This document shows positions 1 to 5,669 of a DNA stretch of 7,312 bases, one piece after another. The stretch's first letter is position 1; the number at the start of each line of letters is the position of its first letter. The translations under genes and the position numbers were made by a program. Origin of the DNA: an uncultured Rhodopirellula sp. (GTDB lineage Bacteria > Planctomycetota > Planctomycetia > Pirellulales > Pirellulaceae). The notes beneath the pieces were generated by a model. That model did not search any database. It was not told the origin of the DNA and saw only the letters and a program-made list of their open reading frames with translations. Location of the stretch: assembly GCA_913061385.1 (NCBI GenBank), contig CAJXTM010000165.1, positions 1 to 7,312 of the forward strand, read 5' to 3'.

Positions 1-34
1 GTCTCGTGGGCTCGGAGATGTGTATAAGAGACAG
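1..34 (+). other. Untrimmed Nextera (Tn5) sequencing adapter, left end
   Basis: These 34 bases match the Illumina Nextera read-2-side transposase adapter as I know it. They end in the 19-bp Tn5 mosaic end AGATGTGTATAAGAGACAG at 16-34. The same 34 bases occur in reverse complement at 7264-7297. This is library sequence, not genome. Translated in frame with the following gene it gives the false peptide GSEMCIRDR, so protein predictions running into it have a wrong N-terminus. Confidence 0.98.
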
Positions 35-35
35 G

Positions 36-596
36 TACAAAGGTGATGATGCAACATTTGCAAACAACTGCTTGCTTGCTCGACGCCTAGTCGAAAACGG
101 AGTGCGTTTTGTGCAGTTATACGACTGGGGCTGGGACCATCACGGATCGAGTCCCGGTGAATCCATCGATGAGACACTGCCGATCAAGTGTCGCCAGATA
201 GACCAGTCGATCGCCGCTTTATTGGCTGACCTCAAGCAACGCGGCATGTTCGATGAAACACTCGTTGTCTGGGGTGGTGAATTCGGCCGCACACCCATGA
301 TGCAAAACAATGTGAACAAGAAACTAGTCAAGGGTTTCATCGGCCGTGACCATCATCCTCACGCATTCACGATGTGGATGGCAGGTGGAGGAATCAAGCC
401 AGGCATGTACGGACAAACTGATGACATTGGCTATTATCCAGTCGAAGATCCTGTCAGCGTCCGCGATCTGCAGGCAACCATCCTGCATCAAATTGGACTT
501 GATCCGCATCGATTCAACTTTCCGTATCAGGGCTTGAACCAGCGTCTGATTGGCCCAACGCAAAAGGGACGTGTTCTGGATGAGATTTTATTGTGA
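36..596 (+). CDS. DUF1501 domain protein, C-terminal part (5' truncated by contig end)
   Basis: This is the last 186 codons of a DUF1501 (PF07394) protein, a family abundant in Planctomycetes and Verrucomicrobia. It is distantly related to the alkaline phosphatase/sulfatase fold and its exact function is unknown. Visible family landmarks are WDHHG (132-146), WGGEFGRTP (270-296) and [17 protein letters not shown] (342-392), followed by a TDDIGY segment and the usual C-terminal [14 protein letters not shown] region. The His/Asp/Glu-rich motifs look like metal-site residues of that superfamily, which is inference. Full-length members are usually about 400-480 residues, so more than half, including any signal peptide, is missing. 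The open frame extends left to base 6 only through adapter; the first complete genomic codon is TAC at 36. DUF1501 genes often sit beside DUF1553 cytochrome-type genes, which could lie upstream off the contig. The next gene starts 37 bp downstream on the same strand. Confidence 0.93.
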   Translation, partial: YKGDDATFANNCLLARRLVENGVRFVQLYDWGWDHHGSSPGESIDETLPIKCRQIDQSIAALLADLKQRGMFDETLVVWGGEFGRTPMMQNNVNKKLVKGFIGRDHHPHAFTMWMAGGGIKPGMYGQTDDIGYYPVEDPVSVRDLQATILHQIGLDPHRFNFPYQGLNQRLIGPTQKGRVLDEILL

Positions 597-633
597 GACT
601 CGGACACTTGGAATCTGAATCGGAAATCGTCGA

Positions 634-2154
634 ATGAGCCACAACGGTGCAGTTGGAACAGAACATGACTTGACGGACCAGGAAGTGGATCACGTCAATG
701 CAATCAGTTCCAAGAGCGGATACTGGAGCGTTGACTTAGCCCCCGTGCCGCCATCAAAACGAAAATGGGGTATGCGGGACATGATTGCGCTATGGGTAGC
801 GCTCTCCGCCTGCATTCCCACCTACATGCTGGCCTCATCGCTGATCGGTGAGGGAATGAACTGGCTACAAGCGGTATTGACCATTTTTCTTGGCAACCTG
901 ATTGTTCTCATTCCAATGGTGCTCAACGCTCACGCTGGAACCAAGTATGGAATTCCATTTCCTGTGCTATGCCGAGCATCCTTTGGCATTCGTGGTGCAA
1001 ACGTCCCGGCGATGTTACGTGCATTGGTGGCTTGTGGCTGGTTTGGAATTCAATGTTCGATTGGTGGTTCGGCGATTTACAAAGTCATCGCAATCTACCT
1101 GCCGTACTGGGAAACACTCCCCAATCACTCATGGCTTGGAATCAACACGCCACAACTGGTTTGTTTCACTGCATTCTGGTTGGTAAACCTAGCCATCATC
1201 TGGCGAGGAATTGAATGGATTCGCTTGTTACTCAATATCAAAGCGCCGTTGCTGATTGGTTTGGGACTGGCTCTTCTCTACTGGGCTTACCGTGAAGCAA
1301 ATGGTTTTGGCCCGATGCTTTCGCAACCGTCGAAGTTCTCTTCAGAGGGAGAAAAAGCAGGGCAGTTCTGGAGTTTCTTCTTTCCCGCCTTGACCGCGAA
1401 TGTTGGATTTTGGGCGACACTATCCCTGAACATTCCAGACTTCACACGCTACGTGCGAACCCAACGTGACCAGGTTCTTGGGCAGGCGCTTGGACTTCCG
1501 TTGACGATGGGTTTGTATTCATTCATCGGCGTTGCAGTAACCTCTGCGACGGTCGTTATCTACGGCGTCCCCGTCTGGGATCCTGTTGACCTACTTGCCA
1601 AATTCTCAAACCCATGGTGGCAGATACTCGGTTTGGTTGGTTTGGTGATTGCAACGCTGGCTACCAATCTAGCAGCGAACGTAATCGGCCCTGCCAATGA
1701 CTTTGCAAACCTTTCGCCACGGAATATCAGCTTTCGCATGGGTGTAGTCATCACGGGAAGCATTGGGATTTTGATTCAACCATGGCGTCTGGTAGAGGAC
1801 CCCACTGGTTATATTTTCACATGGCTCGTTGCCTATTCGTCATTGCTGGGAGCTGTTGGTGGTGTCATGATCTGCGATTATTTCTTGAACCGCCGCATGC
1901 GTTTAGAACTTGACGCGTTGTATCGACCAGACGGACCGTACTGGTACAGCGGTGGTTTTCACATTGCGGGTCTGGTAGCACTGCTACTGGGAGTCCTTCC
2001 ATGCGTCCCTGGTTTCCTGAGTGCGATCGGAGCCGTCAAAGTTGCACCCATTTGGAATGATCTTTACCACTACACTTGGTTCATCAGTTTTGGCATTTCA
2101 TTTTCAGTGTACTTACTTTCGATTCTCGTGAACCGTCGGATCTCATCAACGTAA
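634..2154 (+). CDS. NCS1-family nucleobase/hydantoin/allantoin-type cation symporter
   Basis: This is a 506-residue polytopic inner-membrane protein of the nucleobase:cation symporter-1 family (Mhp1, PucI and cytosine/uracil/allantoin permeases), at normal full length with about 12 hydrophobic segments. Family marks are YWSVDLAPVP (30-39) before TM1, PFPVLCRASFGIRG (108-121), GWFGIQ (135-140), GFWATLSLNIPDFTRY (258-273) and TNLAANVIGPANDFANLSP (344-362). By analogy with Mhp1, W136 and Q140 match substrate-stacking W117 and Q121, W260 matches W220, and N349 matches N318. A340 and T344 match the sodium-site Ala309 and Thr313, while A343 replaces Ser312. These equivalences are by eye. The substrate cannot be read from sequence; uracil, hydantoin, allantoin or another heterocycle are all possible. 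The ATG at 634 gives a typical cytosolic N-terminus but has no clear Shine-Dalgarno site. It lies 37 bp after the DUF1501 gene and 45 bp before the methyltransferase, so cotranscription is plausible. Confidence 0.92.
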   Translation: MSHNGAVGTEHDLTDQEVDHVNAISSKSGYWSVDLAPVPPSKRKWGMRDMIALWVALSACIPTYMLASSLIGEGMNWLQAVLTIFLGNLIVLIPMVLNAHAGTKYGIPFPVLCRASFGIRGANVPAMLRALVACGWFGIQCSIGGSAIYKVIAIYLPYWETLPNHSWLGINTPQLVCFTAFWLVNLAIIWRGIEWIRLLLNIKAPLLIGLGLALLYWAYREANGFGPMLSQPSKFSSEGEKAGQFWSFFFPALTANVGFWATLSLNIPDFTRYVRTQRDQVLGQALGLPLTMGLYSFIGVAVTSATVVIYGVPVWDPVDLLAKFSNPWWQILGLVGLVIATLATNLAANVIGPANDFANLSPRNISFRMGVVITGSIGILIQPWRLVEDPTGYIFTWLVAYSSLLGAVGGVMICDYFLNRRMRLELDALYRPDGPYWYSGGFHIAGLVALLLGVLPCVPGFLSAIGAVKVAPIWNDLYHYTWFISFGISFSVYLLSILVNRRISST

Positions 2155-2188
2155 GAGTGGGCTGACGATCATCGACTAATTACCCCGC

Positions 2189-2193
2189 GAGGA
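2189..2193 (+). promoter_or_regulatory. Ribosome binding site of the methyltransferase gene
   Basis: GAGGA ends 6 nt before the ATG at 2200. It is one of the clearer Shine-Dalgarno sites in the window and supports that start. Confidence 0.6.
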
Positions 2194-2199
2194 AACGGA

Positions 2200-2955
2200 A
2201 TGACAAATTACGATGTGATTGCCGAAGAATACAAGCAGTCAAAAACTCTCCCGTGGAGAACTTACGTCGAGAAATTCACGCTAATGCACATCGTCGGCTT
2301 CATTGAAGGGCAGAGCGTTGTGGACCTCGCCTGTGGTGAAGGGTACTACACCCGCCTGCTTCAGCAATGCGGCGTCGCTGCCGTCTCCGGAGTCGATATA
2401 TCAGAGGGGATGATCGAACTGGCAGTTGCAGAAGAGAGAAGCCGACCGCGTGGAATCGAATATCGTGTCAAAGACATCTCTGAACTTGGTATCAAAAGTG
2501 AGTATGACCTCGCGTTTGCTGCCTGGTTGTTGAATTACGCCACCGATGTTCATCAGCTGGCGCGAATGTGCAAATCGATTGTCAGATCACTGAAACCAGG
2601 TGGCAGATTTGTCACCATCAATACCAATCCAGATGATCCAATTTCAAATTTCCAAATGGGAAAGAAACATGGATTCGTCAAGCGGGCTGAAATCCCCATC
2701 GGCAACAGTGCCGAGATTCGCGAAGGTACACCCATTATCTGGACGCTGAGTTTGCCTGCAGGAAAAGAGATCAACATCACCAACTATCATCTTTCGCGTC
2801 AAACCGTGACCAACACGCTGCTGGAATCAGGATTTCGTGAGGTGAACTGGCACCAACCACAGATCGATCCTGACGCGATTCAAAGTGATGGCAAAGACCA
2901 TTGGCAGCCCTTTATCGACACACCTCCCTTTGCGTTTCTGGAGTGTTTCATTTGA
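2200..2955 (+). CDS. Class I SAM-dependent methyltransferase, ToxA-like
   Basis: This is a 251-residue soluble protein with a Rossmann-type SAM methyltransferase domain. Motif I is VVDLACGEGYY (40-50), the ribose-binding acidic residue is D66 in GVDIS, the core segment YDLAFAAWLLNYA is at 102-114, and LKPGG is at 131-135. The N-terminus (YDVIAEEYKQSKTLPWRTY) and the pattern DLACG-GYYTRLL, LLNYA-DV, LARMCKSI match my memory of ToxA. ToxA is the Burkholderia N-methyltransferase that methylates the azapteridine precursor of toxoflavin. Similarity suggests a small-molecule N- or O-methyltransferase, but the true substrate is unknown, and no other toxoflavin biosynthesis genes are in the window. 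The start is supported by GAGGA 6 nt upstream. It is the last gene of the + strand run and converges on the esterase. There is no signal peptide, so it is cytoplasmic. The catalytic domain is certain; the ToxA subgroup is likely. Confidence 0.88.
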   Translation: MTNYDVIAEEYKQSKTLPWRTYVEKFTLMHIVGFIEGQSVVDLACGEGYYTRLLQQCGVAAVSGVDISEGMIELAVAEERSRPRGIEYRVKDISELGIKSEYDLAFAAWLLNYATDVHQLARMCKSIVRSLKPGGRFVTINTNPDDPISNFQMGKKHGFVKRAEIPIGNSAEIREGTPIIWTLSLPAGKEINITNYHLSRQTVTNTLLESGFREVNWHQPQIDPDAIQSDGKDHWQPFIDTPPFAFLECFI

Positions 2956-3122
2956 CACTGGTTTAACGACAGCCACGACAGAGTCAAAAGAACTGCAAGC
3001 AGACACGGCAACCACCCTAACGGCCCCCTTCAAGTGACTTCACGATCAAGTGACACTGTAAACCACACCCTGTTTTTCTGCAGCGATTATTGGAATCACT
3101 GGCGATGACTGGATTTCCCTGA
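2956..3122. other. Convergent intergenic region without a clear terminator
   Basis: These 167 bp separate the 3' ends of the methyltransferase and esterase genes. I find no GC-rich hairpin with a T-tract in either direction. The only small pattern is a direct 9-bp repeat, TCAAGTGAC, at 3030-3038 and 3046-3054, of no clear meaning. Termination here may be Rho-dependent. Confidence 0.5.
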
Positions 3123-4460
3123 CTACTTGACCACTTGGTCGGTAAAGTCCAGAAACCAATTCCAATCGACTTCTCCCAGACCGTGCCCACCACTGCGAAT
3201 GTGGTATCCGGTATTGCCCAGCACTCTTGGTTTGTTCAGCGCGGGCATCGTTGCTTGAGTAATTGCTTGCGTTCCGAGCAATTGAAAGACAGGAGCAGCG
3301 GAGACGAGCGAAGCGTACTCGCCTTTGGGATCCGCCCACAGATCTTCGTCAGCACTCGCCACATACACAGCCCTCGGCGCGATCAATGCTATCACTTCGT
3401 GCTGATCGACAGGAAGTTCTGCTTCTCGCGAGGCATATTTTGAAAATGGTTCGCAGAACCAATGTGGAAAACTGGAAGTGATTCGATCAACAGTTTCGCC
3501 ATAAGCACGTCGGGACAACGCAGCACCCCCGCACCCAGAGTTGTTGCTGTAAGCCACTGCAAAACGTGGATCTTCACAAGCCGCCCACAATGATGTTTTT
3601 CCACCACGTGAATGCCCCACTACAGACACCTTCTGAGCATCGATGGCGGCGACAGTTTCCAGATGATCCAACACTCGACTGGCTCCCCAACCCCAAGCCG
3701 ACAAACTGCGCCACGCTGTGGGAGCGGGGGTTTCACCACCTGCAAAAAAAGCACGCACACCTTTTGCGTAGCCATCTTTCTTATCGGGATCGACGTCCGA
3801 AGTATGAAATGAGGCAGTCGCGTAACCACGCTGAACCAGTGTTTTGGCTGGCCAAAATGGATCATTCTCGGCCACCGCTTTTTCCAGAGGAATGAAGTAC
3901 CGATTGTTGATATGAATGATAGCTGGAACTTGGCCCTTGGCTTCATTTGGAACGAACAACACAAATGGAAACTTGTATTGCTGGTCACCAAGACTAACGA
4001 CAGCCACCATGCTGCGACCGGTTGCCAAACCATCCCAGACATCTTTTCGCTCGGCGACCTGTTCGAAATTGAGCGAGTATTCGGCATGAGGCCGTTTCCC
4101 ATAAACCTCATTTCGGAACATCGCCATCAACTCCTCACGCCTTGATCGACGCCAATCATCTGCCGTGGCGATTTTCGTCCCATCGATGCTGAGCAGTGGA
4201 TCAGGAAGCTTGTACGAAGGGACCTTGGACTCCTCGTAATTGAACTGCGGGCGTCTTTGTGAATTCTTTTTGACCAAATCAACTTGGGCTTCCCATGGTT
4301 TAGGAACCACTTCAACAGATAACCTCACACTCTCAGCGGCGTCAGAAACCTCCGTTTGTCCGTAGCAGGGCCCCCCGCAAGCGATGGTTTGCAGCAAGCA
4401 GGCCAACATCGCCGTGGGAATCCAGCTACCATTTGCGGTCACGGTGGGAATGATTTTCAT
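3123..4460 (-). CDS. Secreted glucuronoyl-esterase-like alpha/beta hydrolase (CE15 family)
   Basis: This 445-residue exported hydrolase resembles bacterial carbohydrate esterase family 15, 4-O-methyl-glucuronoyl methylesterases that cut ester links between glucuronoxylan and lignin. The N-terminus has a hydrophobic export segment (about 13-28), and C28 after TIA is only a weak lipobox candidate. The catalytic domain begins near 85. The nucleophile elbow is VGHSRGGKTSLW (281-292) with Ser284, and Arg285 and Lys288 fit CE15 active-site positions. The catalytic His is probably H426 in SGGHGLGEVDW. The acid used in fungal enzymes, 23 residues after Ser, is Asn307 here (NNSGCGG). The likely acid is instead Asp373 (or Asp371) in SADEDLWADPKGE, an alternative site reported in some bacterial CE15 members. 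The ATG at 4458-4460 has AAGG about 8 nt upstream. It is transcribed alone, divergent from the EF-hand gene. A related cinnamoyl or acetyl esterase remains possible. Confidence 0.88.
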   Translation of the reverse strand: MKIIPTVTANGSWIPTAMLACLLQTIACGGPCYGQTEVSDAAESVRLSVEVVPKPWEAQVDLVKKNSQRRPQFNYEESKVPSYKLPDPLLSIDGTKIATADDWRRSRREELMAMFRNEVYGKRPHAEYSLNFEQVAERKDVWDGLATGRSMVAVVSLGDQQYKFPFVLFVPNEAKGQVPAIIHINNRYFIPLEKAVAENDPFWPAKTLVQRGYATASFHTSDVDPDKKDGYAKGVRAFFAGGETPAPTAWRSLSAWGWGASRVLDHLETVAAIDAQKVSVVGHSRGGKTSLWAACEDPRFAVAYSNNSGCGGAALSRRAYGETVDRITSSFPHWFCEPFSKYASREAELPVDQHEVIALIAPRAVYVASADEDLWADPKGEYASLVSAAPVFQLLGTQAITQATMPALNKPRVLGNTGYHIRSGGHGLGEVDWNWFLDFTDQVVK

Positions 4461-4659
4461 TTCAAAAGCCTTGTGGATGCGGGGTCGGAATGGCCGTTTA
4501 TAGTACCGTCAGAATTCGAAAACAGTCTGCGTTGACAAAATTTTGGCAAAACACATGCATTACAGAACTCGTGACTCACCACGGTGTTCACTTACGTATC
4601 ACCGAGTGACCCTAGATCATTCGCCGATTTCTTCTCCAAAAAATAGAACAGGAAATACC
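4461..4659. promoter_or_regulatory. Divergent intergenic region between esterase and EF-hand genes
   Basis: These 199 bp must hold promoters for both flanking genes. For the + strand, a perfect TTGACA lies at 4532-4537, but no good -10 hexamer sits at the right spacing; ATGCAT at 4555-4560 is the 17-bp candidate and is poor. For the - strand, TATAAA (complement of 4497-4502) could be a -10 element, with only a weak CTGTTT -35 (complement of 4520-4525). An imperfect inverted repeat covers 4571-4610 in the probable leader of the EF-hand gene: GTGACTC/GAGTGAC arms with one mismatch, then GGTG/CACC. No operator family is recognised. Confidence 0.4.
4650..4653 (+). promoter_or_regulatory. Ribosome binding site fixing the start of the EF-hand gene
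   Basis: AGGA ends 6 nt before the ATG at 4660. The protein from that ATG begins with a clean signal peptide, whereas the open frame upstream (from TTG 4543) adds 39 polar, unrelated residues. The 4660 start is therefore preferred. Confidence 0.65.
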
Positions 4660-5571
4660 ATGAAATGTCTCACGGGTTTAGGTGTCGCTCTCACGCTGAC
4701 CCTCGGCTTTCAAGCCAATGCTCAAGACCAGCGTGAAACGCAGCAACGCGGTGCACAGCAGGAAGAAAATGGTCCCGGTGGACCCGGCCGTGGTGGACGT
4801 GGCGGACGTGGACAAGGCGGACCCGGACAAGGTGGACCCGGACAAGGTGGACCCGGACAAGGTGGACCCGGACAAGGCGGACCCGGACAAGGCGGACCCG
4901 GACAAGGCGGACCCGGACAAGGTGGACCTGGCTTTGGTGGACCCGGACAAGGCGGACCTGGCTTTGGTGGCCGAGGTCAGGGGACCCGCGGCGGCGGAGG
5001 CGGCACTCGCGGTGGCATGATGAGTTTCCTGCCTATTCTCGTAGCCTTGGATGCCAATCGTGATGGTGAGATCTCAGCAACGGAAATTGAGAACGCTGCT
5101 AAAGCTCTGAAAACACTCGACAAAAACAAAGACGGAAAATTGACTGCCGATGAGCTCCAGCCCGAATTTGGTGGGCGAGGTGGCCAGGGCGGTGGTGGTG
5201 AACGTGGTGGCGGCCAACGTGGTGGCGGCCAACGTGGTGGAGCCGGTCGCGAAGTTCCCGGCGGCGTTCCAGAGCGAGGTGCGCAACGCGGTGCTCCCAG
5301 TGGAGCAATGAATGCCGCAAGCCGCCTGATGGGATTCGATGAAAACAAAGATGGCAAGATCAGCAAGGACGAATTGCCGGAACGCATGCAGGCCCTGATG
5401 GCGCGAATCGATAGTGACCAAGACGGATTCCTATCCAAACAAGAACTCGAATCGATGGGTGGTGCTGGTGGCCGAGGCCCCGGTGGTGCTGGTGGCCGAG
5501 GTGCTGGTGGCCGAGGTGCTGGTGGTTCAAGCCCCCAAGGTGAACGACCACGGCGACCACCTGTAGAGTGA
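4660..5571 (+). CDS. Secreted Gly-rich protein with four EF-hand loops and GGPGQ repeats
   Basis: This is a 303-residue exported, probably calcium-binding protein of the low-complexity EF-hand type common in Planctomycetes. Residues 1-21 form a signal peptide (hydrophobic GVALTLTLGF, cleavage after ANA). A Gly/Pro/Gln tract follows, with tandem GGPGQ/GGPGF units at 53-102. Two EF-hand loops come next, DANRDGEISATE (131-142) and DKNKDGKLTADE (154-165). A Gly/Arg/Gln linker (about 169-213) leads to a second pair, DENKDGKISKDE (227-238) and DSDQDGFLSKQE (251-262), and a GAGGR-repeat tail. All four loops keep Asp at 1, Asn/Asp at 3, Asp at 5, Gly at 6 and Glu at 12, so calcium binding is likely. 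The Gly-rich parts are probably disordered. No enzymatic domain is visible and the biological role is unknown. A strong terminator lies 47 bp after the stop, so it is likely monocistronic. Confidence 0.9.
   Translation: MKCLTGLGVALTLTLGFQANAQDQRETQQRGAQQEENGPGGPGRGGRGGRGQGGPGQGGPGQGGPGQGGPGQGGPGQGGPGQGGPGQGGPGFGGPGQGGPGFGGRGQGTRGGGGGTRGGMMSFLPILVALDANRDGEISATEIENAAKALKTLDKNKDGKLTADELQPEFGGRGGQGGGGERGGGQRGGGQRGGAGREVPGGVPERGAQRGAPSGAMNAASRLMGFDENKDGKISKDELPERMQALMARIDSDQDGFLSKQELESMGGAGGRGPGGAGGRGAGGRGAGGSSPQGERPRRPPVE
4816..4965 (+). repeat. In-frame 15-bp tandem repeat encoding GGPGQ/GGPGF
   Basis: Ten consecutive 15-bp units are present. The first seven (4816-4920) are GGYGGACCCGGACAA, identical except for C or T at base 3 of the unit. 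They are followed by GGPGF, GGPGQ and GGPGF variants (4921-4965) and a degenerate GGRGQ unit at 4966-4980. Units 4921-4950 and 4951-4980 also form an imperfect 30-bp repeat. The unit length keeps the reading frame, so copy number can change without frameshift. Confidence 0.95.
5461..5529 (+). repeat. Short in-frame 15-bp repeat encoding GAGGR in the EF-hand protein tail
   Basis: The unit GGTGCTGGTGGCCGA occurs at 5461-5475, 5485-5499 and 5500-5514, with a partial copy at 5515-5529. A 9-bp GPG insert separates the first two copies. It is coding low-complexity sequence independent of the upstream GGPGQ array. Confidence 0.9.
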
Positions 5572-5617
5572 TTCCTACGGGATCAACTGCCCCAACCTGT
5601 AATCAATTGACGTCTTG

Positions 5618-5653
5618 GCCCTGCGGTTATGCCAATCGCAGGGCTTTCGTTTT
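5618..5653 (+). terminator. Intrinsic terminator after the EF-hand gene
   Basis: The arms GCCCTGCGGTT (5618-5628) and AATCGCAGGGC (5634-5644) pair over 11 bp with a single G-U wobble. The loop is 5 nt, ATGCC. TTTCGTTTT follows at 5645-5653. This is a textbook Rho-independent terminator 47 bp after the EF-hand stop codon. It also argues that the downstream gene starts after it and not at the overlapping GTG at 5568. Confidence 0.88.
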
Positions 5654-5669
5654 AAATACCCTCAGGCGA

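Noticed and set aside
2200..2955. Toxoflavin biosynthesis cluster
   Set aside because: Only the methyltransferase resembles this pathway; no other toxoflavin biosynthesis or efflux genes are in the window, so the gene symbol toxA is not applied.
3030..3054. Direct repeat TCAAGTGAC twice in the convergent gap, considered as an attachment site or terminator
   Set aside because: It is only 9 bp, with no integrase, no tRNA gene and no T-tract; chance is sufficient.
3046..3339. Open frame of 97 codons on the - strand overlapping the end of the esterase gene
   Set aside because: It is out of frame with the well-supported CE15 coding sequence, with no recognisable domain or ribosome site.
4571..4610. 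Imperfect inverted repeat in the EF-hand leader, considered as a riboswitch or operator
   Set aside because: Pairing is broken by a mismatch, a 5-nt bulge and a 13-nt loop, and it matches no riboswitch or operator class I recognise. It is noted only within the intergenic entry.
4543..4659. Upstream extension of the EF-hand gene to a TTG start
   Set aside because: It adds 39 polar residues before a clean signal peptide, lacks a ribosome site, and the ATG at 4660 has AGGA 6 nt upstream.
4816..4980. Regularly spaced repeats, considered as a CRISPR-like array
   Set aside because: Units are 15 bp, contiguous without spacers, and encode GGPGQ in frame in a secreted protein.
4678..5560. Several long open frames antisense or out of frame across the EF-hand gene
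   Set aside because: They are by-products of the Gly-rich tandem repeats and GC-biased codons; their products are simple Ser/Gly/Leu or Asp/Pro/Lys repeats with no domain.
5568..5669. GTG start overlapping the EF-hand stop codon as the ApbE start
   Set aside because: The extension contains a strong intrinsic terminator and encodes nothing resembling the ApbE family; the signal peptide lies downstream.
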